Origin: Cytobacillus oceanisediminis
GTDB taxonomy: Bacteria > Bacillota > Bacilli > Bacillales > Cytobacillaceae
Direction of reading: 5' to 3'
DNA: 64,000 bases
NCBI RefSeq assembly: GCF_003182355.1
Contig: NZ_QGTW01000008.1
Coordinates: 1 to 64,000, forward strand
Position numbers and translations under genes: made by a program. The notes below the pieces were generated by a model. That model worked only from the letters and a program-made list of their open reading frames with translations, ran no database searches and was not told the origin of the DNA. Each line of letters opens with the position of its first letter. Position 1 is the stretch's first letter. Positions 18,613 through 26,368 of the stretch are shown piece by piece.

Positions 18613-18724
18613 AACTTCCTCCAACGTCAAATAATCTATTCTTTTTCTCAGAGATTCACTCTGAGAACGTCTTTTTCATTATATCATAGATTGCTTAATG
18701 ACTCAGACGGGCAAAATCTGGGGA

Positions 18725-18756
18725 GCAAAGAAAAACAGCTCCCCATTCGGAGAGCC
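18725..18756 (-). terminator. Terminator after yvbH
   Basis: The minus strand reads GCTCTCCGAATGGGGAGC then TGTTTTTCTTT. A second inverted repeat (CTCAGAG...CTCTGAG) lies at about 18649-18668 between this and mutS. Confidence 0.65.
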
Positions 18757-18766
18757 GCCCTGCTGC

Positions 18767-19384
18767 TTAGTTATTAATATACTTCTCAAACACATACCCA
18801 AAATCTTTTACATTGTACTTCTTGCGGCTGTTCATCAGCCAGTTGAAAGCTGTTTCGTTTAATACACGGAAATTGTCCACAACGTTTGAATCATGATTCG
18901 AGGTTGAGCGGCCCAATGTGCTGGCAGCCAAATTCAAACTTTTTTCAGCATACTCCATTGAAACTTCATTTTCACGGCAAATTTCGGAGATGCGGATTAA
19001 TGCTTTATATAAATCTTTCAATTCTTCAATATGCTTTTTATGTACATCGATTGAAAACACCTCAGATCCGAAGACAAATTTGATTTCAATATCCAAATCG
19101 ACCGTTCCTGCTGTTTCGAGCATCACGTTGGAAATACTATATTCTCTATAGCTGTAGCGCTTAAGTGTTCTTTTTTTGCTGACTGCACTTGTTCCATCCA
19201 AATGAATAAGCGCCTTGTTCGTAAAGCAATATTCATCTGTTTTGGATTTAATCAGGAAATAGATCTTTTCATTATCTTCATGGAGCACATAGTCATCCGC
19301 ATCGACTTTATCATAATCTGCCGGCTGGATTACGCTTCCTACATCGCTAAGCCCTAATACATCAGAGGCAACTCTTTTAAACAT
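18767..19384 (-). CDS. yvbH: PH-domain protein YvbH
   Basis: This 205-residue protein matches the YvbH architecture. A bacterial PH domain covers about 1-125 ('YFLIKSKTDEYCFTNKALI', 'KKRTLKRYSYREYSISNV'). A YvbH-type C-terminal oligomerisation extension follows (about 140-205, 'NFRVLNETAFNWLMNSR'). The length agrees with B. subtilis YvbH. The biochemical role is unknown. It lies directly upstream of mutS but is separated by a terminator-like hairpin, so co-transcription is doubtful. Confidence 0.8.
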   Translation of the reverse strand: MFKRVASDVLGLSDVGSVIQPADYDKVDADDYVLHEDNEKIYFLIKSKTDEYCFTNKALIHLDGTSAVSKKRTLKRYSYREYSISNVMLETAGTVDLDIEIKFVFGSEVFSIDVHKKHIEELKDLYKALIRISEICRENEVSMEYAEKSLNLAASTLGRSTSNHDSNVVDNFRVLNETAFNWLMNSRKKYNVKDFGYVFEKYINN

Positions 19385-19489
19385 AAACTCTCAACCTTTC
19401 AATTTTCATTTTCCACCTGTCCTATTTTAACATATTTAGGAAAAAGATAGTTTATGTTTTTTAAGTAAAAGGCTCTGATAAACTTGCCT

Positions 19490-19534
19490 GTTGATTTCCG
19501 CTACAGGGTGCTAAAAGCGACCATGAGCTTTAAC
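19490..19534. repeat. Family A dispersed repeat, truncated copy 2
   Basis: GTTGATTTCCGCTACAG is followed after a few bases by a 3' end (GTGCTAAAAGCGACCATGAG) that also ends copy 5 at 33673-33830. Most of the internal part is deleted. Confidence 0.6.
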
Positions 19535-19551
19535 GCAGCCAAGTACAAAAA

Positions 19552-19580
19552 GAAATGCCTTCAAAAAACGAAGGCATTAT
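19552..19580 (-). terminator. Terminator after the two-domain VOC gene
   Basis: AATGCCTTC-aaaaaac-GAAGGCATT spans the stop codon region on the minus strand; the stem is 9 bp. The T-run on the minus side is short (TTCTTTTTG). Confidence 0.6.
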
Positions 19581-20626
19581 ATCCCTGCCGTATTCATCAA
19601 AACAATCCGCCAGCCATCCGGATCCTCAATCGTTACTCCTCCCCTTCCCCAGTATGGGTTTTCCGGTTCCACCTCTCGATAACTCATGCAGGCAAGCCTG
19701 TTAACAATCTTATCCCGTTCAAACCGGTTGGCAACATAAAAGACGAAGAGATGCTCTTTTGTTGGACGCGGGAGCTCCATTATTTCTTCCGATTGTGTGA
19801 ATTCAATATGATATTGACTGTCAGGCAGGCCCAGCATGATTCCATCATAGCCTTCATGCTGCCAAAACTCTCCGATTCGCTCGAGCCCCACTCCCGTTTC
19901 ATAAAAGTCAATGAGCTTTTCCAGCTGGTTTGTCGGCCGGGCTATGCGAAACTGAACCGCTGGCACACTTCCTGTCCATTCCTTTCTGACGATGATTTCA
20001 TATGGATAATCTTTGTGCTTAAACGTTGCATCTCTATCACCTGAAACAACTATTTTTATAGGAGAACAAATTGCCGGCCTTTCAGTTGGGTACCAATGGC
20101 GGCCTTCCTTCACCAGGACAAAAACTCCCTGGGTGTCCCCATAAAAAGCGAACGTCTCACTGGAATCGATTTGTTCGTTTCGTAAAATTTTATTTAATTC
20201 CTGCTCCATATCTGTAATAGTAAGGACAGGCAATCCAATTTCACCGACATCATGCCAGCCGAGCCCTTCTTCTTCTTCTCCATTAAACGGCCGTTCCAGC
20301 ATTTCGATTATATTTCCATCCGGATCCACAAAATAAGCCTGCTTGCCTTCCCAAAACATACTGTATTCGCCTTTCTCATTTGAAATCAGCACACTTTCCC
20401 GGCCCAATTTTTGATACATATGATCGTAGTAATCAGCATTTGTTCGAAAACACACATGATAAAAAGGAATTGTTCCATCTTTTTCAAAAAGGATTTTAGT
20501 TGTGCCAGCCATTATCGTAAAATAATGTTCTGATTCAGCCATTAACTCCATCTCCAAGACTTTTGTATAAAAAACTTTCATACTATCTAAATCATGGCAT
20601 TTTAAATTCAGCTGATATATCTTCAT
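19577..20626 (-). CDS. Two-domain VOC (glyoxalase-like) protein
   Basis: This 349-residue protein has tandem vicinal-oxygen-chelate domains. The first is about 1-115, starting MKIYQLNLKCHDLDSMKVFY and containing 'AYFVDPDGNIIEMLERP'. A short linker follows, then a third diverged VOC half and a C-terminal VOC unit (about 215-349) ending 'VTIEDPDGWRIVLMNTAG'. The DPDGN-type ends carry the usual Glu or equivalent ligand positions; the last one has R in place of the usual Glu. It may be a dioxygenase- or lyase-like enzyme; the substrate cannot be inferred. It is flanked by repeats and monocistronic. Confidence 0.7.
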   Translation of the reverse strand: MKIYQLNLKCHDLDSMKVFYTKVLEMELMAESEHYFTIMAGTTKILFEKDGTIPFYHVCFRTNADYYDHMYQKLGRESVLISNEKGEYSMFWEGKQAYFVDPDGNIIEMLERPFNGEEEEGLGWHDVGEIGLPVLTITDMEQELNKILRNEQIDSSETFAFYGDTQGVFVLVKEGRHWYPTERPAICSPIKIVVSGDRDATFKHKDYPYEIIVRKEWTGSVPAVQFRIARPTNQLEKLIDFYETGVGLERIGEFWQHEGYDGIMLGLPDSQYHIEFTQSEEIMELPRPTKEHLFVFYVANRFERDKIVNRLACMSYREVEPENPYWGRGGVTIEDPDGWRIVLMNTAGI

Positions 20627-20793
20627 CTTTCCTTCTTCCCTTCATGGATTTATATCTTCATTTTAAGAAAAGAATTAGGAGCTGAATTCAGCCTAAAGAC
20701 GGAAGAACACATCGGCATTTTGCTTGAAAATGGACTGATGCAAAACCTTTTTTACAAAAGGCTATGTAAAAGCTAATGTTGATTTAACACTGT

Positions 20794-20976
20794 GTTGATT
20801 GGAGCTGAAGGCGCTCGGCCACGAAAATACATTTGCATTTTCTACGTGCGGTGTTTATTCGAGAATGCTTGAACAAAGTCCTCCGGGAAAAGTACACCAA
20901 GTGAGACCCCGCAGGCGTATAACGGCTGAGAGGCTCCCGGCAGCCTAAGGTTCGCTGAGCCTGCAGCGGAATCAAC
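20794..20976. repeat. Family A dispersed repeat, copy 3 (reverse orientation)
   Basis: It starts GTTGATTGGAGCTGAAG and ends CTGCAGCGGAATCAAC, the reverse complement of the family layout. It includes the AAAATACATTTGCATTTT hairpin and the GAGACCCCGCAGG block. Confidence 0.75.
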
Positions 20977-21000
20977 ACCAAATTTAACGGAGCCATCCAA

Positions 21001-21033
21001 AAAGAAAAACTAGGAAGCAAAACCTCCTAGTTA
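21001..21033 (-). terminator. Terminator after cotE
   Basis: The minus strand reads AACTAGGA-ggttttgct-TCCTAGTTTTTCTTTTT, directly after the cotE stop. Confidence 0.8.
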
Positions 21034-21037
21034 ACGT

Positions 21038-21586
21038 TTATTCTTCTTCTGTTCCTACTAAGAAATCTGGATTTAAATCCTCGAATTCTTCATCATCTAC
21101 ATCAAGGCCCCAAACTTCGTCATCGTCACAGTCACATTTGTCTGGATGAACGGCTACACAAACCTTTGTTTCGCCGATCACTTCGACCATGAACTCTCTT
21201 TCAACAGTGACGATAATTTTGTTTCCGTTCGGGGAAATGACTGCTTCACAGCAATTCGGCTGCTGCAGTACGCGGGCGATGACGTCATGGTCATCCAAAC
21301 AGTCCGGATCACGGTATTTTAACTTAATGACATCTGTATACTCAACCCGTTCGGTAACAACTTCAGTTTTTGTATTATTGTTGAAAGAGTACCAAACGTT
21401 AATGTCATAACGGCCGCAGATTTCTACTGTTTTTCCAACCTTTTTCGCCTCGTACGTATGGTTTATGATCCAGCAGCCAAGTATGCTTGACGGATGGTGT
21501 GATGGGCAAATCGTGTGATTGGACTGTGTAAATTTACGTCCTTTCGCAACGACTGCCTTCGTTATAATCTCTCTGTAGTCTCCCAT
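21038..21586 (-). CDS. cotE: Outer spore coat morphogenetic protein CotE
   Basis: This 182-residue protein is the organiser of the outer spore coat (and exosporium attachment in some species). N-terminal '[21 protein letters not shown]' and '[21 protein letters not shown]' are strongly CotE-like. The C-terminus is highly acidic ([18 protein letters not shown]), as in other CotE proteins. The start at 21584-21586 was chosen because AGGAGGG lies 9-10 bases upstream; an upstream in-frame ATG at 21616 would run through that site. It has a candidate sigma-K promoter at 21691-21717. Confidence 0.95.
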   Translation of the reverse strand: MGDYREIITKAVVAKGRKFTQSNHTICPSHHPSSILGCWIINHTYEAKKVGKTVEICGRYDINVWYSFNNNTKTEVVTERVEYTDVIKLKYRDPDCLDDHDVIARVLQQPNCCEAVISPNGNKIIVTVEREFMVEVIGETKVCVAVHPDKCDCDDDEVWGLDVDDEEFEDLNPDFLVGTEEE

Positions 21587-21690
21587 TGCGAGCGAACCCT
21601 CCTCATTCATTTTCAATTCATCCTATGCGGGATATTAGACTAGTGTGCGATAATTTTTGATGAATGTTAGGCAAAAGTATTGGCATGATT

Positions 21691-21717
21691 TATAGTATGC
21701 CGGGACCGGGCGAATGT
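21691..21717 (-). promoter_or_regulatory. Candidate sigma-K promoter of cotE
   Basis: On the minus strand -10 CATACTATA (21691-21699) fits CATANNNTA exactly and an AC -35 dinucleotide lies 16 bp upstream (21716-21717). B. subtilis cotE is known to have a sigma-K-dependent P2 promoter. Confidence 0.6.
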
Positions 21718-21931
21718 TCCGGTTTCAGCATTTTGAATCAGAGGAATTAATCGCTGGAGTGCTGGATTTCTGGGTTCTCTTTAGTAAATGGGGCAAATGC
21801 CCCCCTGTATTTGGGCTGCTGTTCTCTAATAGGTATATATATAAAAAATGCACGTTTGTCCTACTGCATACGCGGATACAGCTTGGCTCATGAATCAATA
21901 TAATATACTAACGAGAAGGAGGTGAACAGGA

Positions 21932-22306
21932 ATGGCAGACAAGGAGAACTCCAGTTATCAGGTTTCAATCAATGGAAAAGAGCTGACAGGAGAAGAAGCG
22001 AAGGAATATGCAGAAAAAATGGTTGCCAAATTATCAGACTCATTGGGCGGTTTTTATTCCAAAGGGCTGGAGAAATTCCAGTCAGATGAGTTAAAAGCAA
22101 GTATTATAGACTCTCTTAAACCATTGAAAAACTTGGAAGGGCTCTTCACAAAAAATTCCTCCGGGATCAACAGTATGATTCCTGCACTAAAAAATCTGCT
22201 GCCTGTTGTAGAAACATCAGAGGATTATAAACAGGTTAAGTTATCCGTTAATGGAGAAACACTATTAGATTTGGATCTTACCAAACTCACGAAAAAAGAT
22301 TCATAG
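21932..22306 (+). CDS. Unrecognised small protein, first of a plus-strand trio beside cotE
   Basis: This 124-residue protein starts MADKENSSYQVSINGKELTG behind GAAGGAGGTGAAC, a very strong ribosome site. The two ends are similar: 'YQVSINGKELTG' near the N-terminus and 'VKLSVNGETLLDLDLTKL' at the C-terminus, suggesting two short beta hairpins around a helical middle (about 22-95). No signal peptide or membrane segment is seen. The position between cotE and ricA, opposite in strand to both, suggests a spore coat or exosporium role, but this is inference. I do not recognise the family. Confidence 0.7.
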   Translation: MADKENSSYQVSINGKELTGEEAKEYAEKMVAKLSDSLGGFYSKGLEKFQSDELKASIIDSLKPLKNLEGLFTKNSSGINSMIPALKNLLPVVETSEDYKQVKLSVNGETLLDLDLTKLTKKDS

Positions 22307-22357
22307 TCCAGAGGGATGAAATTGGCACCATCAACAATTTGGAGGAGGTGAATATCC

Positions 22358-22666
22358 ATGCTATCAGGAAGATGCTTTGACGACAAGGAAAACAGTAAAA
22401 AAAGTGTATTGCCAACGGGAAAAGACTGCATTGTAAATGGAGCCAGCAGCGGTGATGAAGCTGAAGCTTTTACTTTTGCTGTACAAACTAATGCTCCGCA
22501 AACTAACGTAAACACCCAAGTACCAATCTCTGTTGGCGGGTTTGCCATCAATGCTGCTTTGATTAACATTCCAATTCTTTCAGCACAATTCAACATTGCA
22601 AATGGCGGCGACTCAAAAGCTATCGCTGTTAACTCCACAACTCAGCAGCAAAGCAACAAAGCGTAA
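22358..22666 (+). CDS. Unrecognised small Asn/Ala/Gln-rich protein, second of the trio
   Basis: This 102-residue protein starts at ATG seven bases after GGAGGAGGTG. It has two Cys (C6 and C24), an Asn/Gln/Thr-rich middle ('TNAPQTNVNTQVP') and a hydrophobic beta-like segment ('ISVGGFAINAALINIPIL'). The C-terminus is polar ('AVNSTTQQQSNKA'). Composition is like spore surface or coat proteins: low charge, Asn/Gln/Ala rich. It begins 51 nt after the first gene and is probably in the same transcript. No known family was recognised. Confidence 0.7.
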   Translation: MLSGRCFDDKENSKKSVLPTGKDCIVNGASSGDEAEAFTFAVQTNAPQTNVNTQVPISVGGFAINAALINIPILSAQFNIANGGDSKAIAVNSTTQQQSNKA

Positions 22667-22753
22667 CATCGCTATGCGGCTGTTATAAAAAAGAGATTAC
22701 TATATATTTATGCAGATACAAAAAAATTGTCCAAAAAGAAGGGAGGGAGTACC

Positions 22754-23104
22754 ATGCTAAATAACACCACGAAAAAGCTGGAATTAGATCCGGAAGTACT
22801 CAAGCAGCTGGGTATTCCAAAGGAGCTCATTGATATGGCTGCCGAAGCTGGAATACCGTCAATCAATAACCATGCTGCAGGCGGTACGGGAGGGCGGGCT
22901 ATTAACCTTACGTATGTAGATAACTACTCAACACTGCTTCTCGTATACACCTTTCTCCTGAACTTTTTGGACAAAGAATCAGACGATACAGGAACCAAAA
23001 TGCTAAATCAATCTCTTTTATCAACATTAAATGCTGCCTTAGTAGAGCAGCAGGAATACCGCAAAGAGTTCTTAAAAGCAGTAGAATTACTGAGAAACCA
23101 ATAA
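22754..23104 (+). CDS. Unrecognised small protein, third of the trio
   Basis: This 116-residue protein starts MLNNTTKKLELDPEVLKQL; ATG at 22754 follows GGGAGGGAGTACC, whereas an upstream TTG at 22727 would place that site inside the gene. Predicted layout: N-terminal helix, a Gly-rich turn ('NNHAAGGTGGRAINLTYV'), then a long helical C-terminal half ('LLLVYTFLLNFLDKESDD' to 'RKEFLKAVELLRNQ') suited to oligomerisation. There is no signal peptide. It is followed by the shared terminator with ricA. A coat/exosporium role is inferred from location only. Confidence 0.7.
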   Translation: MLNNTTKKLELDPEVLKQLGIPKELIDMAAEAGIPSINNHAAGGTGGRAINLTYVDNYSTLLLVYTFLLNFLDKESDDTGTKMLNQSLLSTLNAALVEQQEYRKEFLKAVELLRNQ

Positions 23105-23161
23105 ACGGCCCCACAACCCATGGCCAAAACGATTTTCCTCCCTTAAATATAGAACGTAATA

Positions 23162-23194
23162 AAACACCCTGCACTTCATTGGTGCAGGGTGTTT
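23162..23194. terminator. Bidirectional terminator between the trio and ricA
   Basis: AAACACCCTGCAC-ttcattg-GTGCAGGGTGTTT is a perfect 13-bp stem. A-rich and T-rich flanks could serve both convergent units. Confidence 0.85.
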
Positions 23195-23206
23195 CGGTTA
23201 CTTTTA

Positions 23207-23632
23207 TTAGTGGGAGCAGCTGCTGTTTTTAATTTTTGAGCCTGTTTCCCCGCTTAACAGATTTCCGCCTGTAGATGTAATGACTTCGTCTGTTACAGTG
23301 TTCGAAATTGCATTTGCCACAATTTGAAGCAATTCATTTACATCAACCTGGGACTGCTTGAACTCCTGGACTACCGGAATTTCATCAAGTTCTTTTTCAA
23401 GAGCAGAAATTTTATCTTCGGTTTTCTTTAACGCTTCTGCTTTACCATAATGCTGAAGATTTACTGCCTGCTTTTGCAAGCCTTTAATGGTTGTAATTGT
23501 TGCACTAACCTTTTCGTTTCCATTAATCTGCGCTTCTGCACGCTTGAAAAATTCTACTTCTTCTGTTTCAGCGATCATGCGTGCCAATTCTTGTGCACGT
23601 TCTACGATCTCATCTTTTGTGTACTTTGCCAT
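23207..23632 (-). CDS. ricA: RicA (YmcA), subunit of the RicAFT RNA-processing complex
   Basis: This 141-residue helical protein works with RicF (YlbF) and RicT (YaaT) to direct RNase Y maturation of mRNAs and to promote sporulation, competence and biofilm formation. The sequence is close to YmcA, e.g. 'EEVEFFKRAEAQINGNEK' and 'LQKQAVNLQHYGKAEALK'. The C-terminal Cys (NSSCSH) lies where the complex's iron-sulfur clusters are ligated. The start is 1 nt after the miaB stop, so translation is probably coupled. Its partner RNase Y is at 31699-33264. Confidence 0.94.
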   Translation of the reverse strand: MAKYTKDEIVERAQELARMIAETEEVEFFKRAEAQINGNEKVSATITTIKGLQKQAVNLQHYGKAEALKKTEDKISALEKELDEIPVVQEFKQSQVDVNELLQIVANAISNTVTDEVITSTGGNLLSGETGSKIKNSSCSH

Positions 23633-23633
23633 A

Positions 23634-25181
23634 TTACTTCACCTCAACCGCGTCTAGTTCTTCAATCATTTCTCCGTTTAGGGACCATGTCTTCGCATCT
23701 GTTACTTTTACTTTAACAAGCTTGCCAATGGCTGTTTTTGGCCCTTTAAAGTTAACCAGTTTGTTCTTTCTTGTATAGCCTGCAAGAATATCGGGATTGT
23801 TTTTGCTTTCCCCTTCAACAAGAACTTCAACAACCTGATCCTGATATTTTTTCATCGCTTCAGCAGAAAGTTCATTAACGAGAGCATTCAGGCGCTGCAG
23901 GCGCTCTTTTTTCACTTCCATTGGCACATTATCCACCATTTTGGCAGCTGGTGTGCCCTCACGCGGTGAGTAAATGAACGTATATGCAGATTCAAAACCT
24001 ACCTCACGATACAGGGACAGTGTTTCTTCAAACTGCTCTTCTGTTTCATTTGGATAGCCGACAATGATATCGGTTGTAAAAGTCGCTTCAGGAATAGCTG
24101 CTTTTATTTTACGAACAAGCTCTAAATATTGTTCTCTTGTATATTTGCGTGCCATGATTTTCAATACATCTGTTGAACCTGACTGTACAGGCAGATGAAT
24201 ATGCTCGACAAGATTGCCGCCTTTTGCGAGCACTTCAATCAGATGATCATCAAAGTCACGAGGGTGGCTTGTTGTAAAGCGGATGCGCGGAATGTCGATT
24301 TTACGGATTTCATCCATTAAATCGCCAAGACCGTATTTCATATCCTCAAAATCTTTGCCGTACGCGTTTACGTTTTGGCCAAGAAGGGTAATTTCCTGGT
24401 AGCCCTGCGCGGCCAATTGGCGCACTTCCTGAATAATATCCTCAGGGCGGCGGCTGCGCTCTTTACCGCGAGTATAAGGGACGATGCAGTACGTACAGAA
24501 TTTATCGCAGCCGTACATAATGTTTACCCATGCTTTAATATTGTCGCGGCGTACTTTCGGAAGGTTCTCAATAACATCCCCCTCTTTAGACCATACTTCA
24601 ATAACCATCTCTTTGGACATATAGGCTTCTTGAAGAATGTTCGGCAGTCGGTGGATATTGTGAGTTCCGAAAATCATGTCAACCTGATTATAGGTTTTAA
24701 GAATTTTGTTTACAACGGATTCTTCCTGGGACATACATCCGCAAACACCTATCAGGACATCCGGGTTTTCTTTTTTCAAATGCTTAAGATGTCCAAGCTC
24801 GCCGAACACTTTATTCTCGGCATTTTCACGAATAGCACAAGTGTTAAGCAAGATTATGTTGGCGTCTTCCACTGTATCTGTCGGTTCATAGCCAAGGCCA
24901 AGGAAAATCCCAGCCATAACTTCTGTATCATGTTCATTCATTTGGCAGCCGTACGTGCGGATATAGAACCTGCGGCCTTTTCCCATTCCAAGAAATTCTT
25001 CCGGAATGTCAAAATCTTTATGGTATTTAACTTCTTCTTTTCCGCGTTTTTTCGCTTCCTTTAAGGAAGGAGGAGTATAAACTGTTTCAAAGTACTTGCT
25101 GTAATCCTTCTCGGATTTTTTGTCCGAAGGATTTGCAGTTTGCACTTGCTGACCTTCTAAACGTTGTTTTTCGTTCATCAT
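23634..25181 (-). CDS. miaB: tRNA-2-methylthio-N6-dimethylallyladenosine synthase
   Basis: This 515-residue radical-SAM methylthiotransferase converts i6A37 (made by MiaA) to ms2i6A37 in tRNA. The N-terminal UPF0004 domain holds the auxiliary cluster Cys residues ('[14 protein letters not shown]', '[11 protein letters not shown]', '[10 protein letters not shown]'). The radical-SAM motif is '[16 protein letters not shown]'. A C-terminal TRAM domain follows (about 445-510). The first ~70 residues are a charged extension typical of Bacillus MiaB. It is followed directly by ricA. The upstream gap (25182-25501) holds the korB terminator and no gene. Confidence 0.95.
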   Translation of the reverse strand: MMNEKQRLEGQQVQTANPSDKKSEKDYSKYFETVYTPPSLKEAKKRGKEEVKYHKDFDIPEEFLGMGKGRRFYIRTYGCQMNEHDTEVMAGIFLGLGYEPTDTVEDANIILLNTCAIRENAENKVFGELGHLKHLKKENPDVLIGVCGCMSQEESVVNKILKTYNQVDMIFGTHNIHRLPNILQEAYMSKEMVIEVWSKEGDVIENLPKVRRDNIKAWVNIMYGCDKFCTYCIVPYTRGKERSRRPEDIIQEVRQLAAQGYQEITLLGQNVNAYGKDFEDMKYGLGDLMDEIRKIDIPRIRFTTSHPRDFDDHLIEVLAKGGNLVEHIHLPVQSGSTDVLKIMARKYTREQYLELVRKIKAAIPEATFTTDIIVGYPNETEEQFEETLSLYREVGFESAYTFIYSPREGTPAAKMVDNVPMEVKKERLQRLNALVNELSAEAMKKYQDQVVEVLVEGESKNNPDILAGYTRKNKLVNFKGPKTAIGKLVKVKVTDAKTWSLNGEMIEELDAVEVK

Positions 25182-25466
25182 TTATCCCCTTTCTCTTTCT
25201 TTGAGTAAGCATCTATCATTTTAACTCAATTTTCAGCCATAATAATGGAATGTGCAGCAATGAAATTTAAACATATGCACATTATTATAGTATAAGGGTT
25301 TCGCCCCGTTAAAACAATAGAAAACCGTATCCTGCCTCTCATCAGGCAGCTATTACATCTATGTACAATCAGAGATACTTTTAATCCTGCACAAATACTA
25401 ATAGTAGACTAATTTTGGTTTTTTTTGCGTGATAATCGTCACATTTACTAAAAAATTGAGATACAA

Positions 25467-25493
25467 AAAAGAAGCCCGGGAACCCGGACTTCA
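25467..25493 (-). terminator. Terminator after korB
   Basis: The minus strand reads GAAGTCCGGGTTCCCGGGC then TTCTTTTTTG: a compact stem with T-run, 9 nt past the stop. Confidence 0.85.
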
Positions 25494-25501
25494 TCTTATG
25501 A

Positions 25502-26368
25502 TTACATAAATTCAGCTGCTAGTTTATCAAAGTGATCCTGGTCAAGCTTAAGATCAGCTTTTGATAAAGGAGTTTCAGAGTATCCTGAAAGCAATTCCTG
25601 GTAAGATTTACGCTCAGTATTCTGATAGATTAAGCCTGTTACTAGGCCGTCGTGCTTCATAAGCGTCTGCATAGCCAATTCACGGTTGGAATTGTCATAG
25701 CCTTCGATGTCGCTTAATTTAGTAAGATTCTCTTTGAACCAGTCATAAGTGTTTACTTTGTTATAAGTAACACATGGGCTGAATACGTTGATTAAAGAGA
25801 ATCCATCATGCTGAATTCCTGCTTCAATTAATGCAGTCAAATCTTTTAAGTCTGTTGAGAAGCTTTGCGCAACGAAAGTCGCACCTGCTGTTAGCGCCAT
25901 TTCCATTGGAGAAATAGCCTGCTCAATGGAACCATGAGGTGTTGACTTCGTTTTGAAACCAGCTGCAGAACGCGGTGAAGTTTGTCCTTTTGTTAAACCA
26001 TAGATCTGGTTATCCATAACGATATAAGTAATATTTACATTCCGGCGGATCGCATGGATCGTATGGCCCATACCGATTGCGAATCCATCCCCGTCACCGC
26101 CGGAAGCGATAACAGTTAGATCGCGGTTAGCCATTTTAACACCCTGGGCGATTGGCAATGAACGTCCATGGATGCCGTGGAAGCCGTATGAATTGATATA
26201 GCCGGAAATACGTCCGGAACATCCGATACCTGAAACAACCGCTAAGTTTTCAGGCTCTAAACCAACATTCGCAGCCGCACGCTGAATCGCCGCCTGCACG
26301 GAGAAGTCCCCACAGCCTGGGCACCAGTTTGGTTTTACATTATTTCTAAAATCTTTAAATGTGGCCAT
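25502..26368 (-). CDS. korB: 2-oxoacid:ferredoxin oxidoreductase, beta subunit
   Basis: This 288-residue thiamine-diphosphate subunit pairs with KorA for ferredoxin-linked oxidative decarboxylation of 2-oxoglutarate (or another 2-oxoacid) to an acyl-CoA. Cluster-type Cys are seen in WCPGCGDF (C16, C19) and C50. The TPP motif is GDGDGFAIG (about 91-99) ending with 'VMDNQIYGLTKGQ'. Substrate preference cannot be read from sequence alone. It starts immediately after the korA stop (no gap). Located between miaB and spoVS, where B. subtilis has other genes. Confidence 0.92.
   Translation of the reverse strand: MATFKDFRNNVKPNWCPGCGDFSVQAAIQRAAANVGLEPENLAVVSGIGCSGRISGYINSYGFHGIHGRSLPIAQGVKMANRDLTVIASGGDGDGFAIGMGHTIHAIRRNVNITYIVMDNQIYGLTKGQTSPRSAAGFKTKSTPHGSIEQAISPMEMALTAGATFVAQSFSTDLKDLTALIEAGIQHDGFSLINVFSPCVTYNKVNTYDWFKENLTKLSDIEGYDNSNRELAMQTLMKHDGLVTGLIYQNTERKSYQELLSGYSETPLSKADLKLDQDHFDKLAAEFM

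Noticed and set aside
18613-18630. TTG start giving a 877-residue MutS
   Set aside because: The extra codons include the GGAGGA ribosome site of the ATG at 18612, and MutS homologues begin at the later start.
24375-25064. 229-codon plus frame antisense to miaB
   Set aside because: It is the complement of a well-conserved gene, Phe-rich, with no ribosome site.
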